Below, one piece after another: positions 26,015 to 37,974 of a stretch of DNA of 64,000 nucleotides. Numbering within the stretch: position 1 is the first letter of the stretch; every line of letters starts with the position of its first letter. Origin of the DNA: Aphanocapsa lilacina HA4352-LM1 (GTDB lineage Bacteria > Cyanobacteriota > Cyanobacteriia > Gloeobacterales > Gloeobacteraceae). The position numbers and the translations under genes are program-made. The stretch spans positions 19,731-83,730 of the forward strand of contig JAHHGR010000009.1 of the NCBI GenBank assembly GCA_019359725.1. Reading direction: 5' to 3'. Below the pieces are notes generated by a model. It was given only the letters and a program-made list of their open reading frames with translations. It made no database searches and was not told the origin of the DNA.

Positions 26015-27025
26015 GTGTTCACACGTCGACAAGTGTTGGGAGTGCTCGCCGTCGGTGGCCTGTTTACCGCGGTACCGTCGGTCGGTCTTGCCCAGGGGGG
26101 TGAGGAGTTGGTCGTCTATTCCGGGCGCAAGGAACCGCTCATCCAGCCGGTGCTCGAGCGGTTCCAGAAGGAGACGGGTGTTCGGGTGGTGCTCAAAAGC
26201 GGGGATGCGAGCGCCCTGGCCAACCAGCTGCTCGAGGAGCAGAAGAACCCGCAGGCGGACGTGTTTGTCGCCAACGACGCCGGGGTGCTGGGTCGGCTGG
26301 GCAATCTCGGGGTGTTACAGCCCTACCTATCCGCTTCGATCGAGAAGATCCCGGCGCGCTATCGGGGTGCGGGCTGGGTGGGAGTCACCGGCCGTGCCCG
26401 CGTGATCATGTACAACAAATCGTTGATCAAAGAAGCCGACTTGCCCAAGTCGCTGCTGGATCTGAGCGATCCCAAATACAAGGGCAAAATCGCCGCCGCC
26501 GGCACCGCCAACGAATCGATGCTGGGCCAACTGAGCGAGATGCGCCAGGTGATGGGCGACGAGAAGACCCGCGAGTTCGTCAGGAGCCTGGTGGCCAACC
26601 AGACGATCTTTCTCAAGGGTCACACCGATGTGCGCAAGGCGGTCGGTCGCGGCGAGTTTCCTTTGGGCATCGTCAATCACTACTACTACCACCTGCAACG
26701 GGCGGAAGGTTCGCCCGTGGGCGTCATCTACCCCGACCAGGGTGCAGGACAGATGGGGACGATGATCAACGTCAGCGGCGTGGGCATCGTCAAAGGGGCG
26801 AAGCACACCGCCGCCGCCCAGCGCTTCGTGGATTTTCTGGCCACCGCCCCGGCCCAGGAAATCTTTGCCCAGGCCAATTACGAATTTCCGCTGCTGCCGG
26901 GGGTGCAAGCCCAGGCAGGGGTGCGCTCGCTAGGCGATTTTAAAGTCACCCAGGTGCCCCTGTCGGCCCTGGCCAAAGAGGTGGACGGTTCATTGAAGCT
27001 GGCCAACGGTGCCGGTATGCCGTAA
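26015..27025 (+). CDS. futA: Ferric-iron ABC transporter substrate-binding protein (FutA/FbpA type)
   Basis: The 336-residue protein begins FTRRQVLGVLAV, a twin-arginine-like signal, with cleavage likely after the Ala-Gln near residue 28. The mature protein is a type 2 periplasmic binding protein that starts LVVYSGRKEPLI, as in the FutA/FbpA/IdiA iron family. Ligand-site tyrosines are present, including an HYYYH cluster that matches the iron-binding Tyr-Tyr of the family. The GTG at 26015 has GGAGG 5 bases before it. It is the first gene of a three-gene operon with a fused permease and an ATPase. Tat export would fit a protein folded with iron or kept from wrong metals. Confidence 0.88.
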   Translation: MFTRRQVLGVLAVGGLFTAVPSVGLAQGGEELVVYSGRKEPLIQPVLERFQKETGVRVVLKSGDASALANQLLEEQKNPQADVFVANDAGVLGRLGNLGVLQPYLSASIEKIPARYRGAGWVGVTGRARVIMYNKSLIKEADLPKSLLDLSDPKYKGKIAAAGTANESMLGQLSEMRQVMGDEKTREFVRSLVANQTIFLKGHTDVRKAVGRGEFPLGIVNHYYYHLQRAEGSPVGVIYPDQGAGQMGTMINVSGVGIVKGAKHTAAAQRFVDFLATAPAQEIFAQANYEFPLLPGVQAQAGVRSLGDFKVTQVPLSALAKEVDGSLKLANGAGMP

Positions 27026-27031
27026 GCATCG

Positions 27032-28663
27032 ATGCGCAATCTGCAAGCGGGTGAACCCGCCCTTCGCCGCGCCCCGGCTCCGCTTCTCTGGCTTGCGGGG
27101 ACGGTGGCGTGCGCCCTGGCTGTGCCGCTGGTGTATCTATTGGTGCGCAGCGTTGAGGTCGATGGGGCCACCTGGAGCAGCCTGCTTGCGACGCAATTGG
27201 GGCCGCTCTTGGCCACGACGCTCGCGTTGGCCCTCGCAGTCACCGTCCTGGCTGCCGGTGTGGGCACGGGGCTGGCCTTTTTGGTCGAGCGCACCGATTT
27301 GCCGGCGCGCTCGCTGTGGCGGGTGCTCTGTGCCATGCCGCTGGTGATCCCTCCCTACGTGGGTGCTTTTTGCTATTTGACCCTGGCAGGACCGCAGGGA
27401 CTCATCGAGCAGTGGCTTGCAGCCCGGCTCGGGGTGGCGTCGGTGCCGCAGGTGCGGCTCATCGGCTTTCCGGCCGGAGCGCTGGTCTTGGTACTGACGA
27501 CCTATCCGTTCGTCTATCTGCTCGCCGGGGCGCAACTGCGCAGCACCGACCGCGGGCTGATCGAGGCGGCGCACGCCTGTGGCCAGGGGCCGTGGCAGAC
27601 CTTTCGCCGCGTCACCCTGCCGCTTTTGGCCCCTGCCCTCGGGGCGGGCAGCCTGCTGGTGGCCCTCTATGCCATCTCCGACTTTGGGGTGGTGAGCTTG
27701 CTGCGGGTCGAAACCTTTACTGCCGCGATTTATCTGCAACTGACCACCCGCTTTGACCGGGCCGGGGCGGCGGTGCTGAGCGCGGTGCTGGTGGTGATTG
27801 CCCTCGGGGTGCTCTGGGCGGAGCAGCGTGCCCAGGGCAGTGGGCGGGTGGCCCAGATGAAAAGCGGCTGGCGGCCCCCGGCACCCGTGCTGCTCGGTCC
27901 CTGGCGCCTACCGGCTCTGCTGGCGGTGGGCACGGTGGTGGGTCTGGCGCTGGTGCTGCCCTTTGCGCTGTTGGCCGCCTGGACCGTGCAGAGCCTCACC
28001 GACCGAAGCGCCCTGGCGGCGGTCTGGACTTCCGCTTATAACAACGTCTGGCAGGCCCTGGCCCACTCGCTCGCCAGTGCCGCCGCCGCCGCCACCATCG
28101 CCACGGTCGCCGCCTTTCCGGTGGCCCTGCTGTGGGTGCGCTATCCGTCGCGGCCGGCCGGCGTGTTCTATCGCCTCTCCCAACTCGGTTATGCCCTGCC
28201 GGGATTGGTGGTCGCCCTCAGCCTGGTGTTCGTGGGCACCCAGTTTGCCCCCTGGCTCTACGGCACCGTCGCGATGGTGCTGGTGGCCTATGTGGTCCGC
28301 TTTTTGCCCGAGGCGCTGCAGGGGTTGCGCACGGCCCTCGCCCAGCTTTCGCCCACGCTCGAAGAGGCCAGCCGCTCCCTGGGCTGCTCCCCGATGGCGA
28401 CCCTGGTGCGGGTGAGCTTTCCGCTGTTGTGGCCGAGTCTCGTCGCCGCCTGGGCGCTGGTGTTTCTGTCGAGTCTGCGGGAATTGCCCGCCACGCTGCT
28501 GCTGCGCCCGGCCGGTTTTGACACGCTGCCCATCCGCATCTGGATTCCGGCCAGCGAATCGGTCTATACCCACGCCGCCCCGGCGGCCCTGTTGCTGGTG
28601 CTCTGCTCGCTCATCCCGCTCGCCTTTTTGTTCGTGCGCGCCCGGACGGAGATGCCCCGGTGA
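27032..28663 (+). CDS. futB: Ferric-iron ABC transporter permease (FutB/FbpB type)
   Basis: The 543-residue membrane protein has two BPD_transp_1 repeats in tandem, about 12 helices in all, as in FbpB/HitB/FutB iron permeases. Each half carries an EAA loop that contacts the ATPase: EAAHACGQGPWQTFRRVTLP in the first and EASRSLGCSPMATLVRVSFP in the second. It follows the binding protein by 6 bases and overlaps the ATPase gene as GTGA, so all three are co-translated. Together they import ferric iron across the inner membrane; thiamine or phosphonate transport is a less likely alternative. Confidence 0.92.
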   Translation: MRNLQAGEPALRRAPAPLLWLAGTVACALAVPLVYLLVRSVEVDGATWSSLLATQLGPLLATTLALALAVTVLAAGVGTGLAFLVERTDLPARSLWRVLCAMPLVIPPYVGAFCYLTLAGPQGLIEQWLAARLGVASVPQVRLIGFPAGALVLVLTTYPFVYLLAGAQLRSTDRGLIEAAHACGQGPWQTFRRVTLPLLAPALGAGSLLVALYAISDFGVVSLLRVETFTAAIYLQLTTRFDRAGAAVLSAVLVVIALGVLWAEQRAQGSGRVAQMKSGWRPPAPVLLGPWRLPALLAVGTVVGLALVLPFALLAAWTVQSLTDRSALAAVWTSAYNNVWQALAHSLASAAAAATIATVAAFPVALLWVRYPSRPAGVFYRLSQLGYALPGLVVALSLVFVGTQFAPWLYGTVAMVLVAYVVRFLPEALQGLRTALAQLSPTLEEASRSLGCSPMATLVRVSFPLLWPSLVAAWALVFLSSLRELPATLLLRPAGFDTLPIRIWIPASESVYTHAAPAALLLVLCSLIPLAFLFVRARTEMPR

Positions 28664-29694
28664 GCGAACCGTTGCTGGTGCTCGACCATCTCACCAAAGG
28701 CTATACCCGGGGCCAGAGCGCCCTCGCGGGGGTGTCTTTGGCGCTCGAAGCGGGCGAAATTCTGGCGGTGCTGGGGCCGAGCGGCTGCGGCAAGACGACC
28801 TTGCTCAGGCTGGTGGCGGGTTTCGAGGTGCCCGACGCCGGTTCGATTCGCTTTGCGGGGCAGACAATTGCTGCTGCGGGGTATTGCCTGAACCCTGAGC
28901 GGCGCGGCCTCGGCATGGTCTTTCAAGATTTTGCGCTCTTTCCGCATCTGAGTGTCGCTCAAAATATCGGCTTCGGCCTCAAAAACCCTGCCCCCAAGCG
29001 CATCGCCGAGTTGCTCGATCTGGTGGGTTTGTCGGGTGAGCGCGAGCGCTATCCCCACCAGATCTCGGGCGGCCAACAGCAGCGCGTCGCCCTTGCCCGC
29101 GCCCTCGCCCCCGAGCCGCGCCTGGTGTTGCTCGACGAACCGTTCAGCAACCTTGACTACAGCGTGCGCGTCGCCCTGCGCGAGGAAGTGCGCGCCATCC
29201 TCCAGAAGACCCGCACCGCCGCGATTTTTGTTACCCACGACTGCTCGGAGGCGTTGAGCCTCGGGGACCGCATCGCCGTGCTCAACGGCGGCGCCCTGGA
29301 GCAGTGGGACACCCCCGAGCGCCTCTACCGCGCCCCGCGCTCGCGCTTTGTCGCCCGCTTCGTCGGGCGCGCCAATGTGCTGGCAGCCCGGCGCACCCCC
29401 GCAGGCTGGCGGAGCGAACTGGGGATGTTACCCTTCGAACCGGAGGCTGGTGCGGCCGAGGTGGAGATCGCCGTATACCCGGAGGCGGTGCGCTGCGAAC
29501 CGGCAGCGGACGGCGCAGCGGTGATCGTGGCGGCCACTTTTTTGGGTCGCGAGTACGGCTACACCCTCAAGCTGCCCACGGGCGACATCTGGCAGGCCTA
29601 TCAGGCGGACGCGCATCCTTTGCCGCCAGGCACGCCTGTCCATCTGCACTTCGGCCCACAGGACGCCCATGTGCTTCCGCCGCGCCCGATTTGA
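28660..29694 (+). CDS. futC: Ferric-iron ABC transporter ATPase (FutC/FbpC type)
   Basis: The 344-residue ATPase has Walker [11 protein letters not shown]-loop [10 protein letters not shown], signature SGGQQQR, Walker B LVLLDEP and the H-loop VTHD. A C-terminal regulatory extension of about 110 residues (TOBE-like) is present as in FbpC. It starts at a GTG that overlaps the permease stop. It energises the FutAB importer. The Q-loop Phe-Ala-Leu-Phe-Pro-His is typical of this iron/spermidine subfamily. Confidence 0.93.
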   Translation: MSEPLLVLDHLTKGYTRGQSALAGVSLALEAGEILAVLGPSGCGKTTLLRLVAGFEVPDAGSIRFAGQTIAAAGYCLNPERRGLGMVFQDFALFPHLSVAQNIGFGLKNPAPKRIAELLDLVGLSGERERYPHQISGGQQQRVALARALAPEPRLVLLDEPFSNLDYSVRVALREEVRAILQKTRTAAIFVTHDCSEALSLGDRIAVLNGGALEQWDTPERLYRAPRSRFVARFVGRANVLAARRTPAGWRSELGMLPFEPEAGAAEVEIAVYPEAVRCEPAADGAAVIVAATFLGREYGYTLKLPTGDIWQAYQADAHPLPPGTPVHLHFGPQDAHVLPPRPI

Positions 29695-29870
29695 AAAATG
29701 GCTGTAGGCGCATTCACGACGGCAACCAATTTCCCTACTGAGAGAGGACGTTCTGAAATCGAGTGCGCCCCGGCTTTGCGGTCCATGCAACGACCAATAA
29801 ACCAATGCTCAGAACACTTGTGGGTTGCCTGCGCCGCTGACCGGTCGCCTCGATTCGGGGAGACCAAGCC

Positions 29871-30563
29871 ATGGAAGAAGAGCAAGGGTTCTTGGAGTCC
29901 GTCGGTGGCTGGCTCGGCGATCGAGCTGAGGATGCCACCGACTGGATGGGCGATGCTGCCGAGGAGGTCGCCGACGTTGCCGGGGATGCCGTCGAGCAAG
30001 TCTCCGACTGGACCGGAGATCGCGTCGAAGGTCTGGCGCAATTGGGCGGCGATGTCTACGGCGGTACCCTGGAGGCCGGTGGCGAACTGGTGTCGGAGGC
30101 GGGCGATCTGTTCGGTTCGGAGGGCCTCGGTGCGTTCGGCGAGGATATGACGGGTGCCGGCCAATCGCTCGAAGCCGGCTTCGACCAGGTGGGCGAATGG
30201 GCCGACAACCGATACGACCGGGGTGGCGAGTTGGCCGACATGGGCCTTGACGCGGTCGGCGAGTGGACCGATCAGCGCTACGACCAGGCCGGTGTGGCTA
30301 CCAATGCGGCTCTGGAGACGGCCGGTGCGCTCGGGGACGACGCGGTGGATACGGCTGGCGAGTACACCGACACCGATGATGACGGATACTCCTGGGACGA
30401 TATTGCCGGCTGGGGGATGAAGGGAGGCTTTGCCGCCGCCGGGGCTGCTCTCGGCGGGCCGGGCGGTGCTGCCGCCGGGACCGTCGTCGGCCACTACGCT
30501 GCGTCGGTGGCCGACGAATTGATCGACGATGTCTTCTACAGCGGCGAGGAGACCACCGGCTAG
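29871..30563 (+). CDS. Acidic repeat protein, LEA-like
   Basis: The 230-residue, very acidic protein is made of imperfect helical repeats. Motifs such as DWMGDAAEEVADVAGDAVEQ, then VGEWADNRYDRGGELADMGL and VGEWTDQRYDQAGV, repeat Trp, Asp and Gly at regular spacing. A Gly/Ala-rich hydrophobic segment follows (about 184-210, KGGFAAAGAALGGPGGAAAG) resembling a glycine-zipper, and then a short acidic end. There is no signal peptide. The composition recalls late-embryogenesis-abundant or membrane-associated stress proteins, but I cannot assign a family. GGGGAG lies 9 bases before the ATG and a long terminator hairpin follows, so it is a monocistronic, well-bounded gene. Confidence 0.7.
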   Translation: MEEEQGFLESVGGWLGDRAEDATDWMGDAAEEVADVAGDAVEQVSDWTGDRVEGLAQLGGDVYGGTLEAGGELVSEAGDLFGSEGLGAFGEDMTGAGQSLEAGFDQVGEWADNRYDRGGELADMGLDAVGEWTDQRYDQAGVATNAALETAGALGDDAVDTAGEYTDTDDDGYSWDDIAGWGMKGGFAAAGAALGGPGGAAAGTVVGHYAASVADELIDDVFYSGEETTG

Positions 30564-30570
30564 ACCCTGC

Positions 30571-30610
30571 CGGTGCCCAGGATGGGGGGCCGACCCCATC
30601 CTGGGCACCG
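30571..30610 (+). terminator. Strong hairpin after the acidic repeat protein
   Basis: A perfect 17-bp stem (30571-30587 with 30594-30610) encloses a six-base loop GGCCGA. It is followed by AGTCTCTTTA, only a weak T-run. It separates this gene from the convergent paralogue pair and may act in both directions. Confidence 0.6.
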
Positions 30611-30633
30611 AGTCTCTTTAGCGGGAGCAGCGA

Positions 30634-31107
30634 TTATTTGACGAGCGGAATCGTGCCAGTTAAATCGAAGCGGTTGATCGCATCCAATTGGTCCTCCAGC
30701 TGAAAGTAGCGGGCGACGACAGGGGCGGGCAGCGCTGCCCGGAACTTCTGGACGTAGGTCTTTTTGAGCTTGAGTTCGTCTTCGCGAATTTGCAGAACTT
30801 CGTCGATCAACTGTTGGGCTTGTTGCTCGCTGAGGTTTTTGTTTTCGGAGACGGTGTCGAGGATGGGAATAAAGCGGTCGTTGAGTTTGAGTACCTCCAC
30901 CTGGTATTCCCGATACAACGGCCAGAAAACTTCATTGTCTTTCGCGCTGAGCTGCATCGCTTTGATGACCACTTGCTGGCGGTCCGTCCTCAGCAGCGAA
31001 CGGGTCAAAGCGAGATCCGCCTTCATCTGGGCAGCTACAGAACTGCCCAGGACAAAAACCAACCCGAGGGCCGCCGACAGGGATGCCCATTTTTGCATCT
31101 GCATCAT
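30634..31107 (-). CDS. Secreted helical protein, second of a tandem paralogous pair
   Basis: The 157-residue product has a Sec signal peptide (about residues 1-27, ending Val-Ala-Ala-Gln) and a mature part that is almost all helical and charged, ending IPLVK. It parallels the protein of the gene upstream in length, spacing of helices and C-terminal motif, so the two are paralogues from a tandem duplication. The pattern of a small periplasmic helical hairpin recalls LTXXQ/Spy-like proteins, but motifs are not conserved well enough to say. Two adjacent ATGs (31107 and 31104) follow GGAGAG; the second has better spacing. The 26-base gap to its neighbour indicates an operon. Confidence 0.7.
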   Translation of the reverse strand: MMQMQKWASLSAALGLVFVLGSSVAAQMKADLALTRSLLRTDRQQVVIKAMQLSAKDNEVFWPLYREYQVEVLKLNDRFIPILDTVSENKNLSEQQAQQLIDEVLQIREDELKLKKTYVQKFRAALPAPVVARYFQLEDQLDAINRFDLTGTIPLVK

Positions 31108-31132
31108 GTCTCTCCGTTTCGCCTTCGCAGAT

Positions 31133-31615
31133 TTATTTGGCAAGCGGGATCACCGCAGCCAAATAATAATTGACGATGGCATCCATTTTGTTTTCGACCT
31201 GTGTGATCCTGGCGACTTTCTTGAGGGGCAAGATCTTCTTGAGCTGGGCGACATAGCTGTTGAGCAGCTCCAATTTCGCCTTCCTGATACTCAAACTGGT
31301 GTCGAGCAGTTCCCCGGCTTTCTTATCGGTGAGGCTGTCGCTGTTGTAGAACTTTGCGTACTCTTCGATCGTTTTTTCAAGCCTTTCTTCGAGGGAATAC
31401 ACACCCGTTTGATACTTTTCGTAGACTGGTAGAAAGGCTTTTTTCTCCGTATCGTTCAATTCAACGTTGGCCAGGACAATTTGTTGCCGGTTTTTCTGGA
31501 TTTCTTCGCGGGTCGGCTGCGGCGGCGCGGACTGTTCGCTGAGTTGGGCAGCTAAAGGTGGTGCACCTACGGCACCCATCAAGCACAAAGCAAGTATTAC
31601 CATCTGTTTTTTCAT
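31133..31615 (-). CDS. Secreted helical protein, first of a tandem paralogous pair
   Basis: The 160-residue product has a signal peptide (about 1-24, ending LAAQ), a short Pro/Gln linker and a helical charged region with motifs shared with the downstream gene: an F-x-PVYEKYQ/F-WPLYREYQ segment, an LLNSYV/KKTYV helix, and the C-terminal IPLAK. It is likely periplasmic. No catalytic residues or Cys are seen. The ATG at 31615 is chosen because the signal peptide begins there. It is divergent from rlmN. Function is unknown; a periplasmic chaperone-like role is one possibility based only on its shape. Confidence 0.7.
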   Translation of the reverse strand: MKKQMVILALCLMGAVGAPPLAAQLSEQSAPPQPTREEIQKNRQQIVLANVELNDTEKKAFLPVYEKYQTGVYSLEERLEKTIEEYAKFYNSDSLTDKKAGELLDTSLSIRKAKLELLNSYVAQLKKILPLKKVARITQVENKMDAIVNYYLAAVIPLAK

Positions 31616-31735
31616 CGGCCTACATGGCACTCCTTCTGCAAACCGTTACAAAGAATACTCCCTGCTGAAGGACTGCGCAATACGGACAGGGAGTTATCGG
31701 GCGCACTATGATCGAAGGAGTGTTTTTGAGCGGTC

Positions 31736-32782
31736 ATGACCACCCCTTTGCTTGGCCAGAGCGCCGAGGAACTGCGCATCTGGGTTGAATCCCAGGGCCA
31801 GCCAGCCTACCGCGCCCAACAGTTGCACCGCTGGCTCTACCAGCGGGGGGTGCGCTCGTTGATGGAGATTACCGACTGGCCTAAGGCGTGGCGTGAACAG
31901 GTGCACTCGGTGCCGGTGGGCCGCTCGCAGGTCGTGCGCGAAAGCTCTGCCCCCGACGGCACGATCAAGTACCTGCTGGCCGGGGCCGACGGCGAAACCG
32001 TCGAGACCGTGGGTATTCCGTCCGCCGAGCGGCTGACGGTCTGCGTTTCGTCGCAGGTGGGCTGTCCCATGGCCTGCCGCTTCTGCGCCACCGGCCAATC
32101 CGGTTTTGCCCGCAACCTGGGTGTGCACGAGATCGTCGATCAGGTGCTCACGGTGCAGGAGGGTTTTGGTCGCCGGGTAAGCCACGTCGTCTTCATGGGC
32201 ATGGGTGAGCCGCTGTCGAACCTGGGGGCGGTCGTGCAGGCCCTCCGGGTGCTCAATGGCGACATTGGCATCGGCCAGCGGCAGATCACCGTCTCAACGG
32301 TGGGAGTACCGGGTCAGATCCGGCGGCTTGCGACCCACAAACTGCAGATCACCCTGGCGGTGAGCCTGCACGCCCCCAATCAGGCTTTGCGTTTCAAACT
32401 CATCCCGACTGCCCAGCACTATCCGATCGAAGAGCTGCTGGAAGACTGCCGCGACTATGTCGAGACGACCCACCGCCGGGTCAGCTTCGAGTACACGCTA
32501 CTGGCCAATGTCAACGACGAGCCCCGTCACGCCCGGGAACTGGCGGCGATTTTGCGTGGCTTCCAGTCCCATGTCAATTTGATTCCTTACAATCCGATCG
32601 AAGGGGCCGAGTACGAGCGGCCGGGCGAGGAACGGGTGCGTGCTTTTGAGCGCGAACTTATCCGCCACAAAATAGCCGCGAGCGTACGGCAAACCCGCGG
32701 TCTAGAGGAAGCAGCGGCCTGCGGCCAACTCAGGCGGCGCAGCCCAACCGGTGTGGTGCGTACCGAAAGTGCCCGCATCTGA
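31736..32782 (+). CDS. rlmN: 23S rRNA/tRNA (adenine-C2)-methyltransferase RlmN
   Basis: This 348-residue radical-SAM enzyme methylates C2 of A2503 in 23S rRNA and of A37 in some tRNAs. The CxxxCxxC cluster motif is Cys110, Cys114, Cys117 ([13 protein letters not shown]), followed by FMGMGEP. The second methyl-carrying Cys is Cys329 in AAACGQLR. Length and motif order match RlmN. The ATG at 31736 has a GAAGGAG further upstream than usual. Its last 65 codons are overlapped antisense by the extended antitoxin frame from the next region. Confidence 0.96.
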   Translation: MTTPLLGQSAEELRIWVESQGQPAYRAQQLHRWLYQRGVRSLMEITDWPKAWREQVHSVPVGRSQVVRESSAPDGTIKYLLAGADGETVETVGIPSAERLTVCVSSQVGCPMACRFCATGQSGFARNLGVHEIVDQVLTVQEGFGRRVSHVVFMGMGEPLSNLGAVVQALRVLNGDIGIGQRQITVSTVGVPGQIRRLATHKLQITLAVSLHAPNQALRFKLIPTAQHYPIEELLEDCRDYVETTHRRVSFEYTLLANVNDEPRHARELAAILRGFQSHVNLIPYNPIEGAEYERPGEERVRAFERELIRHKIAASVRQTRGLEEAAACGQLRRRSPTGVVRTESARI

Positions 32783-32931
32783 GGTGCGCCTTGGGCTTGT
32801 TGCTCGCAGATGTAGCCGCGGATGGCCTCTTTGAGCACCCAGGAGCGGTCGCGCTCAAATAGCCGCGCCAGTTCGTCCACCGAGGCGAGCAATCCAGCCT
32901 CCACTCTGAAGGTCACCGATTCTTTGGCCAT
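32587..32931 (-). pseudogene. Ribbon-helix-helix antitoxin with lost C-terminus
   Basis: The first 48 residues are a good RHH DNA-binding domain: AKESVTFRVEAGLLASVDEL (strand and first helix), RDRSWVLKEAIRGYICEQQ (second helix), as in CopG-type antitoxins. After about residue 50 the frame continues antisense through the end of rlmN without family similarity, so the natural 3' end and the partner toxin gene have been lost at a junction near 32785. AGGGA lies before the ATG at 32931. It could still be made as a 114-residue protein with a foreign tail. Toxin sequences are not seen on either side. Confidence 0.6.
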
Positions 32932-32962
32932 CGTCCCTGATTGACCGTGACGTGCTTTCACT

Positions 32963-33042
32963 AGACCTCTTGCGCGAATGCCAAGATAAACAGCTCAAAC
33001 CATTGGAAACTCGTTCCGTGATCCAGTTCATGCAAGAGGTCT
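32963..33042. repeat. 80-bp element with 11-bp terminal inverted repeats (MITE-like)
   Basis: AGACCTCTTGC at 32963-32973 is repeated inverted as GCAAGAGGTCT at 33032-33042, with 58 bases between. CTA flanks it on both sides (CT|AGACC and GGTCT|AA), as a short target duplication might. Ends of this form occur in IS5-type elements, so this may be a deletion derivative. It interrupts the IS256-type transposase fragment on its right. Confidence 0.55.
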
Positions 33043-33124
33043 AATAATCCCCGAGAATGGTCTGCGGCTCGGTGCCGTCGTAGTCTTTGAGCAGTTCGTC
33101 GAGGATCTCTTTGCGGATAGTCAT
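33041..33124 (-). pseudogene. N-terminal fragment of an IS256-type transposase
   Basis: A strong AGGAGG precedes an ATG at 33124. The 27 residues that follow (MTIRKEILDELLKDYDG, then a TILGD stretch) match the start of IS256/Mutator-family transposases. The frame is cut by the 80-bp inverted-repeat element, whose first bases complete the stop codon. The rest of the transposase is absent. Confidence 0.6.
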
Positions 33125-33182
33125 CAGCTCCTCCTGTCTGAGAGAGTATGGTATTTTCTTTGCTGAGACCACTTACACAATT

Positions 33183-33308
33183 GACTTTACAGACCCGCTG
33201 ATGGACCGGCTCGGCCGACACGAACAGTTCGAGGATTGGCTTGCACACCTGCGCAAAACCTACAAAGCCAAGGGCAACTTCATCAAGTTGGTGAACACCA
33301 GTTTCTGA
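33183..33308 (+). pseudogene. 3' fragment of an unrecognised gene
   Basis: The plus-strand frame from about 33183 to the stop at 33306-33308 reads as a helical, charged C-terminus (DRLGRHEQFEDWLAHLRK, then KAKGNFIKLVN). No start codon fits, and upstream lies the transposase fragment. C-termini of this form, with a KxKxNFxKLL motif, occur in SWIM/zinc-finger-type or DUF6880-like proteins; I am not sure. It is a gene remnant rather than a short gene. Confidence 0.4.
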
Positions 33309-33315
33309 CTGCATC

Positions 33316-33352
33316 ATAAAAATAACCCCGCCCTGGAAGCCAGAACGGGGTT
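33316..33352 (-). terminator. Rho-independent terminator of rpoB
   Basis: On the minus strand AACCCCG (33352-33346) pairs with CGGGGTT (33330-33324), followed by ATTTTTATG. It lies 25 bases after the rpoB stop and ends the transcript, so rpoC1 is not co-transcribed. Confidence 0.72.
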
Positions 33353-33377
33353 GGATTGAGACTGCGGATTTACCGGG

Positions 33378-36674
<3,297 letters not shown>

Positions 36675-36868
36675 GCGTACCTCAGGCAGGGCGTCAGCAT
36701 AGCGAAAGTCGGACACAGGACAGCAGGGACGCCAAAGGCGCCCGACAGGTTTTCCATCATACTTCAGACGGAGGACGAACTGCCAGCATTTCGTCCTCGC
36801 GGCACTCCCGGGTCCGCGGCCGAGCGGCGACGATCGTTGCGTATAGGACGAGACGAGAGGACACCCGT

Positions 36869-37924
36869 ATGGTACCTACCATTGCCGACGACAAACGCCT
36901 GGCGATTGCCGTCAAACTGGCCGACATCAAGGCCCTTCAGGAGTTGCTGGTCACCATCGAGCAGCGCCTGGTTACTCTGTCCGAAGACCCGGACATCCGC
37001 AAGCGGCTGGGGGACATGCTCGCAGACGACCAGAAAAATCTCACCATCATCGACAACACGATCATCCAGTACGGCGTCAAGGGCGAACCGCGCGACACCG
37101 TCGTCGAGATGACCGACAAGCTGAACGACCTGATGCAAAGCAGCAAGCTGAGCCTCTATGACAAGTTCAGCCAACTTGAACTGCTCAAGCACCAGGCGGC
37201 GATGGCCGGCATCCTGGTCCACAAAGCGGCCCAGCTGGTCGGCGCCGACATCGATGCGGCCATCGCCCCGCTCAACACGGTCAACTTCGAGAACCGCGCC
37301 CACCAGGAACAGCTCAAGGGCATTCTGGAGGTAATCGGCACGCGCGAACTGACCGGCAAAGAAGCCGACCAGGGGCTGTGGGCACGGGTGCAAGATTCGC
37401 TGGCGGCCCTTTCCGGCGTCTTCGGCTCGGTCATCTCCCACGGCGAGGGCGGTGCGGACATGAAAGTGACCGACATTGTGCGCATGGACCACCAGAAGGT
37501 CCATATACTGTTCGGCCAGATCCAGGGCACGAACGATCCGGCCAAGAAGTTGGAATTTTTTAAACAGCTCTACGGCGATCTAAGCGCCCACGCCGAGGCC
37601 GAAGACCAGACCTGGTACGCCGACCTCAAGCGCTTCGACGACAGCATCGACAAAGCTGAGTTCGCCTACAAAGATCAAGACGAACTGGTGGCCCTTCTCG
37701 AACAAGTCAAAACCAGCGGCATCGGTTCCGCCGAATTTGACTCGCGCCTGGCCCAGTTGCAGCAGAAGGTGACCAGCCACGTCAACTACGAGGAGGCCGA
37801 GCTTTTTGCCAAGCTGCGCCAGCACTTCAGCGATGAGCAGCTGCGCGAGATGGGCAAACAGTTCCAGATGGCCAAAAGCCGTTACCAGGACATCCGGCAG
37901 CAGCAGATGACCGGCCGTTCGTAA
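36869..37924 (+). CDS. Hemerythrin HHE-type helical protein, two-part
   Basis: The 351-residue all-helical protein has an N-terminal region (about 1-185) that resembles a ferritin-like/hemerythrin bundle but with few His, and a C-terminal hemerythrin HHE domain (about 200-335). The C-terminal part has metal-type residues: [21 protein letters not shown], and [10 protein letters not shown]. These would bind a di-iron centre that senses or carries oxygen or NO. It is cytoplasmic. GAGAGGA precedes the ATG and a perfect terminator follows. It is divergent from rpoB with about 190 bases between. Confidence 0.8.
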   Translation: MVPTIADDKRLAIAVKLADIKALQELLVTIEQRLVTLSEDPDIRKRLGDMLADDQKNLTIIDNTIIQYGVKGEPRDTVVEMTDKLNDLMQSSKLSLYDKFSQLELLKHQAAMAGILVHKAAQLVGADIDAAIAPLNTVNFENRAHQEQLKGILEVIGTRELTGKEADQGLWARVQDSLAALSGVFGSVISHGEGGADMKVTDIVRMDHQKVHILFGQIQGTNDPAKKLEFFKQLYGDLSAHAEAEDQTWYADLKRFDDSIDKAEFAYKDQDELVALLEQVKTSGIGSAEFDSRLAQLQQKVTSHVNYEEAELFAKLRQHFSDEQLREMGKQFQMAKSRYQDIRQQQMTGRS

Positions 37925-37947
37925 AACGTCCGAAACGTTGAACGATA

Positions 37948-37974
37948 GGGGAGGCAGACGGCCTCCCTTTTTTT
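37948..37974 (+). terminator. Rho-independent terminator of the hemerythrin-like gene
   Basis: GGGAGGC and GCCTCCC (ending at 37955 and 37967) form the stem and seven T follow. It directly abuts the stop codon of convergent hslO. Confidence 0.85.
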
